15,649 nucleotides of DNA, taken from positions 1-15,649 of the forward strand of contig JALSSH010000172.1 in the NCBI GenBank assembly GCA_026984385.1, in the 5' to 3' direction. Of this stretch, positions 1 to 7,250 are shown in pieces. A program made the translations under genes and the position numbers. The notes beneath the pieces are model-generated. The model worked only from the letters and a program-made list of their open reading frames with translations. It had not been told where the DNA came from and made no database searches. The stretch comes from Ardenticatenia bacterium. GTDB taxonomy: Bacteria; Chloroflexota; Anaerolineae; Aggregatilineales; Aggregatilineaceae. Each line of letters opens with the position of its first letter. Positions within the stretch are counted from its first letter, which is position 1.

Positions 1-1
1 C

Positions 2-658
2 CGCTCGCTTTTTGAACGCATCCGCGAAGCGATGGGTGGCGCGCCGTTGGAGGTGATCAACGACGGCGAGGTCACCGCGCTGGCCGGCTCAATGTCGCTC
101 GAAGACGACAGCATCCTCGGCGTGGCAATGGGGTCGAGCGAGGCGGCGGGATACGTCACCCCCAGCGGGCGGCTGACCGATTGGCTCAACGAGCTGGCCT
201 TTGCGCCGGTGGACTATCAGCCCGCCGCACCGATAGATGAGTGGTCCGGCGACAAAGGCGTGGGCGCGTTGTACTTTTCGCAGCAGGCGGTCTTCCGCCT
301 GGCCCCGAAGGTGGGCATCGCCATTCCGGCAGGCGTGACCAAAGCCGAAAAGCTCAAAGCTGTGCAAGCTCGTTTGGAAGCGGGCGACGAGGGCGCGGTC
401 AAGATTTGGCAGACCATCGGCGCGTATCTGGGCTACGGGCTGGCGCACTACGCGGACTTTTACACGCTCAAGCACGTGCTTATCTTGGGGCGTGTGACCT
501 CGGGGCATGGCGGCACGTTGATCCTGGAAGGGGCGCAAGCCGTGTTGCAGGCGGAATTTCCGGAGTTGGCCGAGCGTGTGCATATCCAATTGCCGGACGA
601 AAAAAGCCGCCGCGTGGGGCAGTCTATCGCGGCTGCCAGTTTACCGGAGTTATTGTAA
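2..658 (+). CDS. ROK-family-like sugar kinase, C-terminal part (5' end outside window)
   Basis: The reading frame is open from the first complete codon, so the gene begins upstream; 218 residues of its C-terminal part are present. The motif NDGEVTALAG followed by GVAMGSSEAAGYV resembles the glycine-rich core of ROK-family kinases and repressors (ASKHA fold), which phosphorylate glucose, N-acetylglucosamine or related sugars. The later segment HVLILGRVTSGHGG matches the second ATP-binding glycine loop of that fold. The N-terminal phosphate-1 motif and any helix-turn-helix lie outside the window, so kinase and regulator cannot be told apart, and I see no typical ROK zinc-binding cysteine cluster. 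The stop is 22 bases before the PIG-L deacetylase gene, which has its own Shine-Dalgarno, so the two are probably cotranscribed. Family assignment is by motif recognition only. Confidence 0.6.
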   Translation, partial: RSLFERIREAMGGAPLEVINDGEVTALAGSMSLEDDSILGVAMGSSEAAGYVTPSGRLTDWLNELAFAPVDYQPAAPIDEWSGDKGVGALYFSQQAVFRLAPKVGIAIPAGVTKAEKLKAVQARLEAGDEGAVKIWQTIGAYLGYGLAHYADFYTLKHVLILGRVTSGHGGTLILEGAQAVLQAEFPELAERVHIQLPDEKSRRVGQSIAAASLPELL

Positions 659-680
659 TCAGGGCGTTGGAGGAAAAAGT

Positions 681-1529
681 ATGCAACTACATAACGAGAA
701 AGCGATTGTCTTTGTGCCGGATGGTGCACCTGAGGCCGCCGCGTTGCCGCGCACCACGCACTTGGCTATCGGCGCACACCAGGACGACTTGGAGATCATG
801 GCGGCGGACGGCATTTTGCAATGCTTCCAGCGTGAAGACAAGTGGTTTACCGGCGTGGTGATGACCGACGGGGCAGGCTCGCCGCGCGCGGCGCTCTACG
901 CGGACTACACCGACGAACAGATGCAACAAGTGCGCATCAAGGAGCAAAAAAAAGCCGCCGTCGTGGGGGAATATGCCGCGCAAGTTTTGCTCGGCTATCC
1001 CAGCTCAGCGATCAAGGACGGGGCGGCTACCGAACCAATAGACGACCTGGTGCAGATTTTACGCGCAACCCGTCCGCAAGTGGTCTATACGCACAATTTG
1101 GCCGACAAGCACAGCACCCATATCGGCGTGACGCTGAAGGTGATCGCGGCGCTGCGGCGGCTCGCCCCCGAAGAACGCCCCCAACACGTTTACGGCTGCG
1201 AGGTTTGGCGTGACCTGGATTGGATGGTGGACACGGACAAAGTCGCCTTTGACCTTTCCACGCAGGAAAATCTGCAATTCGCGCTGGTGGGCGTTTTTGA
1301 TTCGCAAGTGAGCGGCGGCAAACGCTATGACCTGGCGACGATGGGGCGGCGTCGTGCGCACGCCACCTACCACGCCTCCCACGCCACCGACATCACCACC
1401 GGCATGAGCTTTGCGATGGACTTGACGCCGCTGGTCAACGATCCACAGCGGGACGTGATCGCGTATGTGGAGGAATACATCGCGCGCTTTGCGGAAGACG
1501 TGCGCACGCGCATTCGCAGCGTCCTGTAA
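681..1529 (+). CDS. PIG-L family zinc-dependent deacetylase (LmbE-like)
   Basis: A 282-residue protein with the PIG-L hallmarks: GAHQDDLE (His33, Asp35, Asp36), where His and Asp bind the catalytic zinc, and THNLADKHSTHIGV with His138, His144 and His147, which supplies the remaining zinc ligand. Family members remove N-acetyl groups from GlcNAc-containing substrates such as GlcNAc-PI, mycothiol or bacillithiol precursors, or from small amides. No signal peptide or membrane segment is visible, so it is probably cytosolic. I chose the ATG at 681 because GGAGGAAA lies just upstream (669-676); the open frame extends to 576, but that start would overlap the preceding gene. It follows a ROK-like kinase by 22 bases, which suggests amino-sugar or sugar-conjugate metabolism. 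The exact substrate cannot be read from the sequence. Confidence 0.85.
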   Translation: MQLHNEKAIVFVPDGAPEAAALPRTTHLAIGAHQDDLEIMAADGILQCFQREDKWFTGVVMTDGAGSPRAALYADYTDEQMQQVRIKEQKKAAVVGEYAAQVLLGYPSSAIKDGAATEPIDDLVQILRATRPQVVYTHNLADKHSTHIGVTLKVIAALRRLAPEERPQHVYGCEVWRDLDWMVDTDKVAFDLSTQENLQFALVGVFDSQVSGGKRYDLATMGRRRAHATYHASHATDITTGMSFAMDLTPLVNDPQRDVIAYVEEYIARFAEDVRTRIRSVL

Positions 1530-1596
1530 TCACGCGCGGAGCAAGGATCGCTCCTTAGCGATAGCCGTTCTCAACCTCTTGTGTCCTTACGCCCCA

Positions 1597-1650
1597 CATA
1601 CCCCCCCCGCCTCGCCGAGCTATAAAAAAGGGGCGAGAGAGGGGGGTATG
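1597..1650. repeat. Imperfect inverted repeat in the 1530-1855 intergenic region, possible terminator or palindromic element
   Basis: The arms are CATACCCCCC (1597-1606) with GGGGGGTATG (1641-1650), then CTCGCC (1611-1616) with GGCGAG (1632-1637), separated by a small internal loop and closed by an A-rich loop (GAGCTATAAAAAAGG). It sits 68 bases after the deacetylase stop and has no U-tract, so it could be a factor-dependent terminator, an mRNA-stabilising hairpin, or a copy of a dispersed palindromic element. Apart from this and the promoter candidate at 1746-1754, I see nothing in the 326 bases between the deacetylase and the reductase; two short open frames there have no supporting signals. 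Confidence 0.45.
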
Positions 1651-1745
1651 GAGCAGTGTTTTTCCCTCAGCAGCGCGAAAAATGTAAGAATCACATAAAA
1701 TCTATGACCGAGAGCCATCTGGGTGCATCAAAGTTGTATGTGAGC

Positions 1746-1754
1746 TGTTATATT
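1746..1754 (+). promoter_or_regulatory. Candidate extended -10 promoter for the thioredoxin reductase gene
   Basis: TGTTATATT fits the TGn-TATAAT extended -10 consensus (TG dinucleotide, then TATATT, 5/6 to the hexamer). No good -35 box lies 16-18 bases upstream, as is usual for extended -10 promoters. It would give an untranslated leader of about 95 bases before the ATG at 1856. Confidence 0.35.
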
Positions 1755-1855
1755 TTCCACACTGGCGCGCTTGTGAGACGTGCCGAACCTATCCAGCAGC
1801 AAGCAGGGAAGAACGCACTACAAACAATGAGTCTAACAGGAGCTGAGAAGCCACG

Positions 1856-2851
1856 ATGAGCGGATTGAACTTCACCCTGAGCACCACCCCCAGCAACAAT
1901 GAGCCGAGCGGCGAAGGTGTGCAACACGAGCGCGTGATCGTGATTGGGTCGGGGCCGGCGGGCCTGACCGCTGCGCTCTACACGGCGCGCGCCACGCTCA
2001 ACCCGCTGGTGATCGCAGGGCATGAGCTGGGCGGGCAAATTGCCCTCACGCACGAGATCGAAAACTACCCGGGTTTCCCCGAGCCACTCGGCGGGCAAGA
2101 GTTGGTTGACCTCATGGTGGCCCAAGCCGAACGCTTCGGCGCGCGCATCAAAACTTTTACCGCCGTTTCCAAGGTGGACTTTCGCAACGGCTCGCCGTTC
2201 CGCATCTGGACGGACGACGGCGGCGAATATCTGGCCGACGCGGTGATCGTGACGGTGGGCGCTACCCCGCGTCATCTCAACGTCCCGGGCGAAGAGGCAT
2301 TTACCGGCAACGGCGTGAGCTATTGCGCCACCTGTGACGGTTACTTTTTCCGCGACAAAGAGGTGGTGGTGGTCGGCGGTGGAGATAGCGCGCTGGAAGA
2401 AGCACTTTTCCTGACGCGCTTTGCCAGCAAGGTCGAGATCATCCATCGCCGCGATCAGTTGCGCGCCGGCGCCGCGCTCCAAAAACGCGCTCGTGAGAAC
2501 GAAAAGATCGGCTTCATTTGGGATACGGTTGTCGAGGAGATTATGGGCGACCGTGCCGTTAACGCGGTGCGGTTGCGCAATGTGAAAACCGGTGAGGTTT
2601 GGGAAAAGCCCACCGACGGCATCTTCATCTTTATCGGTCACTCCCCTAACACCGATCTGTTTGAGGGCCAATTGGAACGCGACTCGTTCGGCTACATCAT
2701 CACCGACCACGAGATGCGCACCAACGTTGATGGCGTTTTTGCGGCAGGCGAAGCCCAAGACCGCATCTTCCGCCAAGTGTCCACTTCAGTAGGGCAAGGC
2801 GCAGCAGCAGGGATCATGGTGGAGCGCTGGTTAGCCGGACACGGCGAATAA
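1856..2851 (+). CDS. trxB: Thioredoxin reductase (NADPH, FAD-dependent)
   Basis: A 331-residue flavoprotein of the low-molecular-weight thioredoxin reductase family, which passes electrons from NADPH through FAD and a redox disulfide to thioredoxin. Visible in order: FAD dinucleotide loop GSGPAG (31-36), redox centre CATC (Cys157, Cys160), NADPH-binding loop GGGDSA (174-179), HRR (197-199) that typically recognises the NADP 2'-phosphate, and the second FAD motif FAAGE (295-299). The family usually has Asp in this last motif (GD); here it is Glu. The protein has about 25 extra Ser/Thr/Asn-rich residues before the FAD domain, unusual for the family. The ATG at 1856 has AGGAG at 1838-1842, 13 bases away, and GAGAAG closer; a GTG at codon 22 would give a normal-length protein. 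No thioredoxin gene is adjacent. A strong terminator follows. Confidence 0.92.
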   Translation: MSGLNFTLSTTPSNNEPSGEGVQHERVIVIGSGPAGLTAALYTARATLNPLVIAGHELGGQIALTHEIENYPGFPEPLGGQELVDLMVAQAERFGARIKTFTAVSKVDFRNGSPFRIWTDDGGEYLADAVIVTVGATPRHLNVPGEEAFTGNGVSYCATCDGYFFRDKEVVVVGGGDSALEEALFLTRFASKVEIIHRRDQLRAGAALQKRARENEKIGFIWDTVVEEIMGDRAVNAVRLRNVKTGEVWEKPTDGIFIFIGHSPNTDLFEGQLERDSFGYIITDHEMRTNVDGVFAAGEAQDRIFRQVSTSVGQGAAAGIMVERWLAGHGE

Positions 2852-2882
2852 TTCCTCGACCGCAACCTATCCCAACACATTG

Positions 2883-2920
2883 CAGGGGCAGCAAGGGCGC
2901 TTCCTTGTTGCCCCTGTTTC
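2883..2920. terminator. Strong hairpin terminator between convergent trxB and thrB
   Basis: Arms CAGGGGCAGCAAGG (2883-2896) and CCTTGTTGCCCCTG (2903-2916) pair over 14 positions with one G-U, around a six-base loop, followed by TTTC. It lies 31 bases after the trxB stop; the same inverted repeat would also form in transcripts arriving from thrB on the other strand, so it may work in both directions. Confidence 0.75.
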
Positions 2921-3038
2921 TGAGCCTGTGTTCGAAACAAGAACAAGGCCTTTGCCGCAATGAAAATTGAGGCGCGCTTGCTGTGGCACTGAGATCGGCG
3001 ATGGGGACGCTTGCGCGGATGGCGCGCCAAATCTCTCC

Positions 3039-3980
3039 TCAGCGAACACGCAAGACTTTGGCCCCCTGCGGCGAGATTTGCGTGTGCAGCGCGCGGTTGC
3101 CGTATCCCGCCGCCGTGTAGAGCGCGCTGAGCGTTTCGGCCACGCGCGCGGCGGTTGCCTCGGCGTCACAAAGGGCGCACACGCTCGGCCCCGCCCCGCT
3201 GATAATCAGCCCCAACGCGCCCGCGCGTTTCGCTTCGGCGCGCGCCTCATAAAGCAGCGGGATCAGATGCGCGCGCGCTGGCTCGATGATGCCGTCGCTT
3301 TCGACAGCTTCTGCCAGGGCCTCCAGGTCGCCGTGATGGAGCGCGTCTACCATACGCGCCACCGCGCCGCTTTGCGCCACGTGTTGACGCAGCGGCACAT
3401 GCGAGGGCAGCACAGCGCGCGCTTCGGCAGTAGGCACGGAAACCGCAGGCGTCACCAGGGCAAAATGCAGATGCGGGGGGACGGGCAAATGCGTAATTTC
3501 GTCGAACTCGGTGCCGGTGATCAGCGTGATCCCGCCCAGCAAACTCGGGCCGACGTTGTCCACGTGATAGCCGCTGACCGCCGCCTCGCCATCCAAGCAC
3601 GCGCCGAGCAGCTCTGCACGGCGCAGCGGCTCGCCCGCCAGCGCGTTAACCGCCACCGCCGCCGCCACCGCGCTCGCGGCGCTGCTACCCATGCCGCTTT
3701 CCAGCGGCAACCGCTTTTCCAACGTCAAGCGCACGCCGCGCCGTTCGCCCAACATCCGCAGCACGCTTTGCGCGGCCACCGAAGCCGAGTTTTTGCTCGG
3801 GTCACGCGGCAAACGCCCCTCGTCTCCCGTGATCGCGGCGATGGTCACGCCCGGAGCGTCCTGCCATTCGACGCGCACCACGTCTCCGGGTTCGCGGAAC
3901 GCCACCCCTACAATATCGAAGGCCACGCCAAAATTGCCCATGCTGGCGGGCGCGAAGGCTTCTGCGCTGACGTTAGACAT
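3039..3980 (-). CDS. thrB: Homoserine kinase
   Basis: A 313-residue GHMP-superfamily kinase that phosphorylates L-homoserine with ATP to O-phosphohomoserine, the penultimate step of threonine synthesis. Visible motifs: FAPASMGNFGVAFDIVG (residues 9-25, GHMP motif 1), the phosphate-binding loop LPLESGMGSSAAS (91-103), the homoserine-kinase signature GYHVDNVGPSLLGG (137-150) and C-terminal motif 3 ISGAGPS (260-266). Length and motif order are normal for ThrB. The HxDN signature favours homoserine kinase over mevalonate or galactokinase relatives. It is divergent from threonine synthase, with only 68 bases between the starts, so the two genes for the last two steps of the pathway probably share a control region. 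It is convergent with trxB. Confidence 0.93.
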   Translation of the reverse strand: MSNVSAEAFAPASMGNFGVAFDIVGVAFREPGDVVRVEWQDAPGVTIAAITGDEGRLPRDPSKNSASVAAQSVLRMLGERRGVRLTLEKRLPLESGMGSSAASAVAAAVAVNALAGEPLRRAELLGACLDGEAAVSGYHVDNVGPSLLGGITLITGTEFDEITHLPVPPHLHFALVTPAVSVPTAEARAVLPSHVPLRQHVAQSGAVARMVDALHHGDLEALAEAVESDGIIEPARAHLIPLLYEARAEAKRAGALGLIISGAGPSVCALCDAEATAARVAETLSALYTAAGYGNRALHTQISPQGAKVLRVR

Positions 3981-3999
3981 GCCCGATTGTCACCCTGTG

Positions 4000-4008
4000 T
4001 GTTATGCT
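4000..4008 (+). promoter_or_regulatory. Candidate extended -10 promoter for threonine synthase
   Basis: TGTTATGCT matches TGn plus TATGCT (4/6 of TATAAT). A TTGTCA at 3987-3992 is only 10 bases upstream, too close to act as its -35, so any activity would rest on the extended -10. Transcription would start near 4015, about 34 bases before the ATG at 4049. Confidence 0.35.
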
Positions 4009-4048
4009 TAGCGAATAGACGAGTTCCTACGCTGTAAACGAGGTTGTG

Positions 4049-5341
4049 ATGACTAGCGTTCTTAAGTGTATCCACTGCGGTCGAGAATACCCCATAAACG
4101 CCGTGATGTACACCTGTGCGGACTGCGGCGGTTTGTTAGATGTGCGGCACGATCTGGACGCGCTGCGCGGACGTGTTTCCCGTGCGCTTTTTGACGAGCG
4201 GCTGGGCACGCTCGAAGCGCCCTTCAACAGTGGCGTGTGGCGCTACAAAGAGCTGATCTATCCGGACGTGAACGCGGCGCAGATCGTCACGCGCGGCGAG
4301 GGCAACACCAATCTCTACCCCGTGCCGAAGTTAGCGAAGTGGGCGGGTGTGGGGACGCTCTACTTGAAACACGAGGGCGAAAACCCGACCGGCTCGTTCA
4401 AGGATCGCGGCATGACCAGCGGCGTGACCCAAGCGCGGGCGCTCGGCATGACGCGCGTGGCTTGTGCTTCCACCGGCAACACATCCGCTTCGATGGCCGC
4501 CTACGCTTCGATGGCGGAGATGGAAGGAATCGTTTTTTTCCAGAATAAGCAAATTGCGCTCGGCAAGCTTTCCCAAGCCATCGCCTACGGAGCAACCTGC
4601 GTGCAGATCAACGCGGACTTTGACCGCAACATGGAGCTTGTGCGCCAGGTTGCCGAGCGGCTGGGCGTCTACGTGCTGAACTCGGTCAACCCGTTTCGGC
4701 TGGAAGGGCAGAAGGCGATCATCTTCGAGACGCTGCAACAATTGCGCTGGCGCGTGCCGGATTGGATTGTTTGCCCGGGCGGCAACCTCGGCAACAGCTC
4801 TGCTTTTGGCAAGGCGCTTCACGAGCTGCACGCGCTGGGGCTGATCGAGCGCATCCCGCGCGTGGCGATTGTGCAAGCCGAAGGCGCAAACCCGCTCTAC
4901 CGCGCTTACCAAAATGGCTTTGCGCGCTTCGAGCGCGTCAAGGCCCAAACCGTCGCCACCGCCATCAAGATCGGCAACCCGGTGAACTACGCCAAGGCCG
5001 TGCGCACGTTGGAATGGACAAACGGGGTGGTCGAACAGGTTAGCGACCAGGAGATCATGGACGCCAAAGCGCTGATCGACGCGCAGGGGATCGGCTGTGA
5101 GCCGGCCTCGGCGTGCTCGTTGGCGGGCACGCGAAAATTGGTCGCGCGAGGCGTCATTCAGCCGGACGAAACGGTCGTCGGCATCCTGACCGGCCACTTG
5201 CTCAAAGACCCGGACGCCACCATCAGCTACCACAGCGGGACATTGGAGCACATCCGCGCCCGCTACCCGAACCGCTTGCATCAGGCCGAGCCGAATTTGG
5301 ACGAGATCGTCGGCATCCTGACTGCCGCAGAGCGCACGTAA
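4049..5341 (+). CDS. thrC: Threonine synthase (PLP-dependent)
   Basis: A 430-residue fold-type II PLP enzyme that converts O-phospho-L-homoserine and water to L-threonine and phosphate. The N-terminus carries a rubredoxin-like knuckle, Cys7-x2-Cys10 and Cys23-x2-Cys26, seen in many archaeal/Chloroflexota-type threonine synthases. The PLP lysine is Lys118 in ENPTGSFKDRGM; the PLP phosphate loop is represented by GGNLGNSS in the second half. I prefer the ATG at 4049, with GAGG at 4040-4043, over the in-frame GTG immediately before it (4046), which would sit only two bases from that sequence. The gene is divergent from thrB. Its stop is followed by about 160 bases without an intact gene, then the restriction-modification genes on the other strand. 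Confidence 0.94.
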   Translation: MTSVLKCIHCGREYPINAVMYTCADCGGLLDVRHDLDALRGRVSRALFDERLGTLEAPFNSGVWRYKELIYPDVNAAQIVTRGEGNTNLYPVPKLAKWAGVGTLYLKHEGENPTGSFKDRGMTSGVTQARALGMTRVACASTGNTSASMAAYASMAEMEGIVFFQNKQIALGKLSQAIAYGATCVQINADFDRNMELVRQVAERLGVYVLNSVNPFRLEGQKAIIFETLQQLRWRVPDWIVCPGGNLGNSSAFGKALHELHALGLIERIPRVAIVQAEGANPLYRAYQNGFARFERVKAQTVATAIKIGNPVNYAKAVRTLEWTNGVVEQVSDQEIMDAKALIDAQGIGCEPASACSLAGTRKLVARGVIQPDETVVGILTGHLLKDPDATISYHSGTLEHIRARYPNRLHQAEPNLDEIVGILTAAERT

Positions 5342-5349
5342 GCGGCGAG

Positions 5350-5394
5350 CTGATCCTAGCGCTGGACAACGACACGCAGAGCGTGCGTGCCGTT
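5350..5394 (+). pseudogene. Possible relic of the 5' end of an FGGY-family carbohydrate kinase
   Basis: Directly after thrC, codons 5350-5394 read LILALDNDTQSVRAV. FGGY kinases (xylulokinase, glycerol kinase and relatives) begin with a strand-loop of the form hhhhDxGTxSxRxhhhD that binds the ATP phosphates, and many have ALDNGTQSVRALLFD. Here the conserved Gly is Asp, no ATG or GTG precedes it in a plausible place, and similarity stops at 5394, after which the frame runs into the antisense of the endonuclease gene. I infer the start of a kinase gene cut short, perhaps when the neighbouring restriction-modification genes arrived. Fifteen residues is a short match and chance cannot be excluded. 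Confidence 0.3.
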
Positions 5395-5501
5395 CCTATA
5401 TCTCGGAAGCCGATCGCACTCAAACGCTCCCAACGAATTGCGCAACACGTTCCGCGCGTGTCTTGGCGACATAGGTCTATTTCTTTCTCGTCCAGATGCC
5501 G

Positions 5502-6182
5502 TTACAGCGTTCCGTCTTGCCAAAGATCGGGCTTGGCGCACCAAGTAGCCTGTACACGGTGGAAGAAGGCGACGCGCTCTTGGATTTTGGCAATTTCTTT
5601 TGGGTAGAAGTCAAAAAGCGTCTCGCAAAGCTCCAACATCCACGCCTTGCGGGAATAGCGCGGGCGGATGGTTAGTCGGTTGGCGTCCGCGATTTGGATT
5701 TGTCCCCAACCCAGCGCCCCTATCGTGAGGCACTCCCAATCCAGAAACTCGATAGGGACAAAGTGAATGCCGGTGACCACCGCGCGCGTGGCTTCGACAT
5801 GATAGCGCACCAGCAGCAACGCAAAATAGTTGCTGTTGTCTTCGTAGAGACGCGCCAAACGCCGGACAGAAGTCAGGTTGGGCATGTTGAAGCGCGTGTC
5901 GGTGCGGTGTGTTTTCACGTCTACCACGTAGTAAAAGCCGTCCACGTCCTCGAAGGCCAAATCCGCCATCGCGCGGCGTGCAAAGCCCGCCGAATACGTG
6001 CGACACATATCTCCCAAAAGTTCCCCAAATCTCTCGCTTAAGATATTCTCGATGGCGTCTCCGACAGCGCGCGGACTGGACGCAGTGCTGGGAGAAAGGA
6101 ATTGCTCGTGCGCGTTCAGCAGTTTTGCAACGCGACGCTCAACGGTGTGGTGCGCATCGGTGTAAAAAAGACGGCTCGGCAT
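5502..6182 (-). CDS. Type II restriction endonuclease, PD-(D/E)XK fold (putative)
   Basis: A 226-residue protein encoded immediately downstream of a DNA methyltransferase. Residues 74-90 contain Asp74, then 14 positions later Asp88-Val-Lys90 on a hydrophobic strand, the D...(D/E)xK arrangement of restriction endonucleases; Glu45 in a preceding helix could complete the metal site. The order of elements, including the later GWGQIQIADAN segment and an amphipathic C-terminal helix, reminds me of HincII/EcoRV-type enzymes, but this is from memory and not an alignment. It would cleave unmethylated foreign DNA at the site protected by its partner. The start ATG has GGGGAGA just upstream. The gap to the methyltransferase stop is 20 bases, so they form one transcript with the methyltransferase first. 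Specificity cannot be read from the sequence. Confidence 0.75.
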   Translation of the reverse strand: MPSRLFYTDAHHTVERRVAKLLNAHEQFLSPSTASSPRAVGDAIENILSERFGELLGDMCRTYSAGFARRAMADLAFEDVDGFYYVVDVKTHRTDTRFNMPNLTSVRRLARLYEDNSNYFALLLVRYHVEATRAVVTGIHFVPIEFLDWECLTIGALGWGQIQIADANRLTIRPRYSRKAWMLELCETLFDFYPKEIAKIQERVAFFHRVQATWCAKPDLWQDGTL

Positions 6183-6202
6183 AATAGGACTTGTTTTCTC
6201 CC

Positions 6203-7219
6203 CTAGTCAGAGGAAAGCAACTTGAGCTGAGTGGCAGAAGAGCGATTTGAGCGGGCAAGACGTTGGGCTTGTTGGGCCGCCCAAGTGTTGCGCTCCCAAA
6301 AAACGCCGTCCGCATACCCTTGAATGGTCGCGTCTTGAGCTGCACGTTCCAAACGATATTCGGCCAAGCAACAATAATACTCGTCCATTTCGATCCCGAT
6401 GTAGCGTCGCCCCAGCTTTTTGGCAACGACTGAGGTCGTGCCCGAGCCTAAAAACGGGTCGAGCACCACGTCTCCCTCGTTACTACTCGCCAGAAGAATT
6501 TTAGCGAGTAATTTTTCCGGCTTTTGGGTGGGATGGTCGGTATTTTCCGCCATAGCCCAAAATGGCACGGTGAGATCCGTCCACAAATTTGAGGGCGCGG
6601 TCAGACGGAAACGCTCTTTGCCACGTTGTTGCCAATCCTTGGGGCGACCGTAGGAATCAGTGTAGGGTGCAAGCACTCGCTTTTGCAACTGGACCGCATC
6701 CACGTTGAAGGTATACTCGTTCGAAACGGTACAAAACCAAATGTCCTCGGAGCAATTTTTCCAGTTGTGTTTTGCCCCGCGCCCTTTTTCGCGCTCCCAG
6801 GTGATGCGGTTGCGCACGACGAAATGGCGTTCGGCCACCCGCTGTACAGCCGCCGAAGAGCGCCAATCTCCGCAGATGTAAACCGAGGCGGTCGGCTTAA
6901 GCACGCGCACAAGTTGGCTCAGCCACTGTTCCATCCACGCCTCATAGTCCGCCAACGACATGCGCGCAAAGGAGCGCTCGCCGAATGTTTTGCTCAAGTT
7001 ATAAGGCGGGTCCAAGAAAAGCAAATCCACCGATCGGGAAGGCAACCAAGGGAAAACTTCCAGGGCATCTTGGCAGATCGTGCGGTCGAGTAATTTCTCT
7101 AAGGTCACAGGCCCACTCAGCCGCAGCAAGCGCGAGCGATAGCGTTGCACTTCCGCCTCACTGAGCCGAATGGTTTTGTTGCGTGGCGAACGCGGACGTG
7201 GCTTTGGCGTTGTGGACAT
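6203..7219 (-). CDS. DNA adenine N6-methyltransferase, beta class, of a type II R-M system
   Basis: A 338-residue SAM-dependent methyltransferase. The catalytic motif IV, DPPY (70-73), precedes the SAM-binding motif I region DPFLGSGTT (254-262), which is the beta-class order; HPTQKPE (229-235) is the usual motif X region just before it. DPPY indicates amino-methylation, most likely N6-adenine. It would modify host copies of the target recognised by the downstream endonuclease. The start is set by AGGAGG (CCTCCT on the + strand at 7228-7233) eight bases before the ATG at 7219. The open frame continues to 7285, but that start would overlap the preceding lipoprotein gene. The basic, Pro-rich first 20 residues are non-conserved. 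Base composition looks poorer in G+C than the neighbours, consistent with acquisition. Confidence 0.9.
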   Translation of the reverse strand: MSTTPKPRPRSPRNKTIRLSEAEVQRYRSRLLRLSGPVTLEKLLDRTICQDALEVFPWLPSRSVDLLFLDPPYNLSKTFGERSFARMSLADYEAWMEQWLSQLVRVLKPTASVYICGDWRSSAAVQRVAERHFVVRNRITWEREKGRGAKHNWKNCSEDIWFCTVSNEYTFNVDAVQLQKRVLAPYTDSYGRPKDWQQRGKERFRLTAPSNLWTDLTVPFWAMAENTDHPTQKPEKLLAKILLASSNEGDVVLDPFLGSGTTSVVAKKLGRRYIGIEMDEYYCCLAEYRLERAAQDATIQGYADGVFWERNTWAAQQAQRLARSNRSSATQLKLLSSD

Positions 7220-7250
7220 CAAATGCACCTCCTGCGCGGGTGGTTGCGCG

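Noticed and set aside
1465..1859. Two small open frames between the deacetylase and trxB
   Set aside because: No Shine-Dalgarno in a sensible place, they cover the inverted repeat and the promoter candidate, and their translations look random.
1748..2776. A 342-residue open frame on the minus strand
   Set aside because: Antisense to thioredoxin reductase, which has all catalytic motifs.
2967..4037. A 356-residue open frame on the plus strand
   Set aside because: It is antisense to homoserine kinase, whose motifs are complete; composition is Arg/His/Ala-rich without any domain.
4331..5281. A 316-residue open frame on the minus strand
   Set aside because: Antisense to threonine synthase; no start signal and no recognisable motif.
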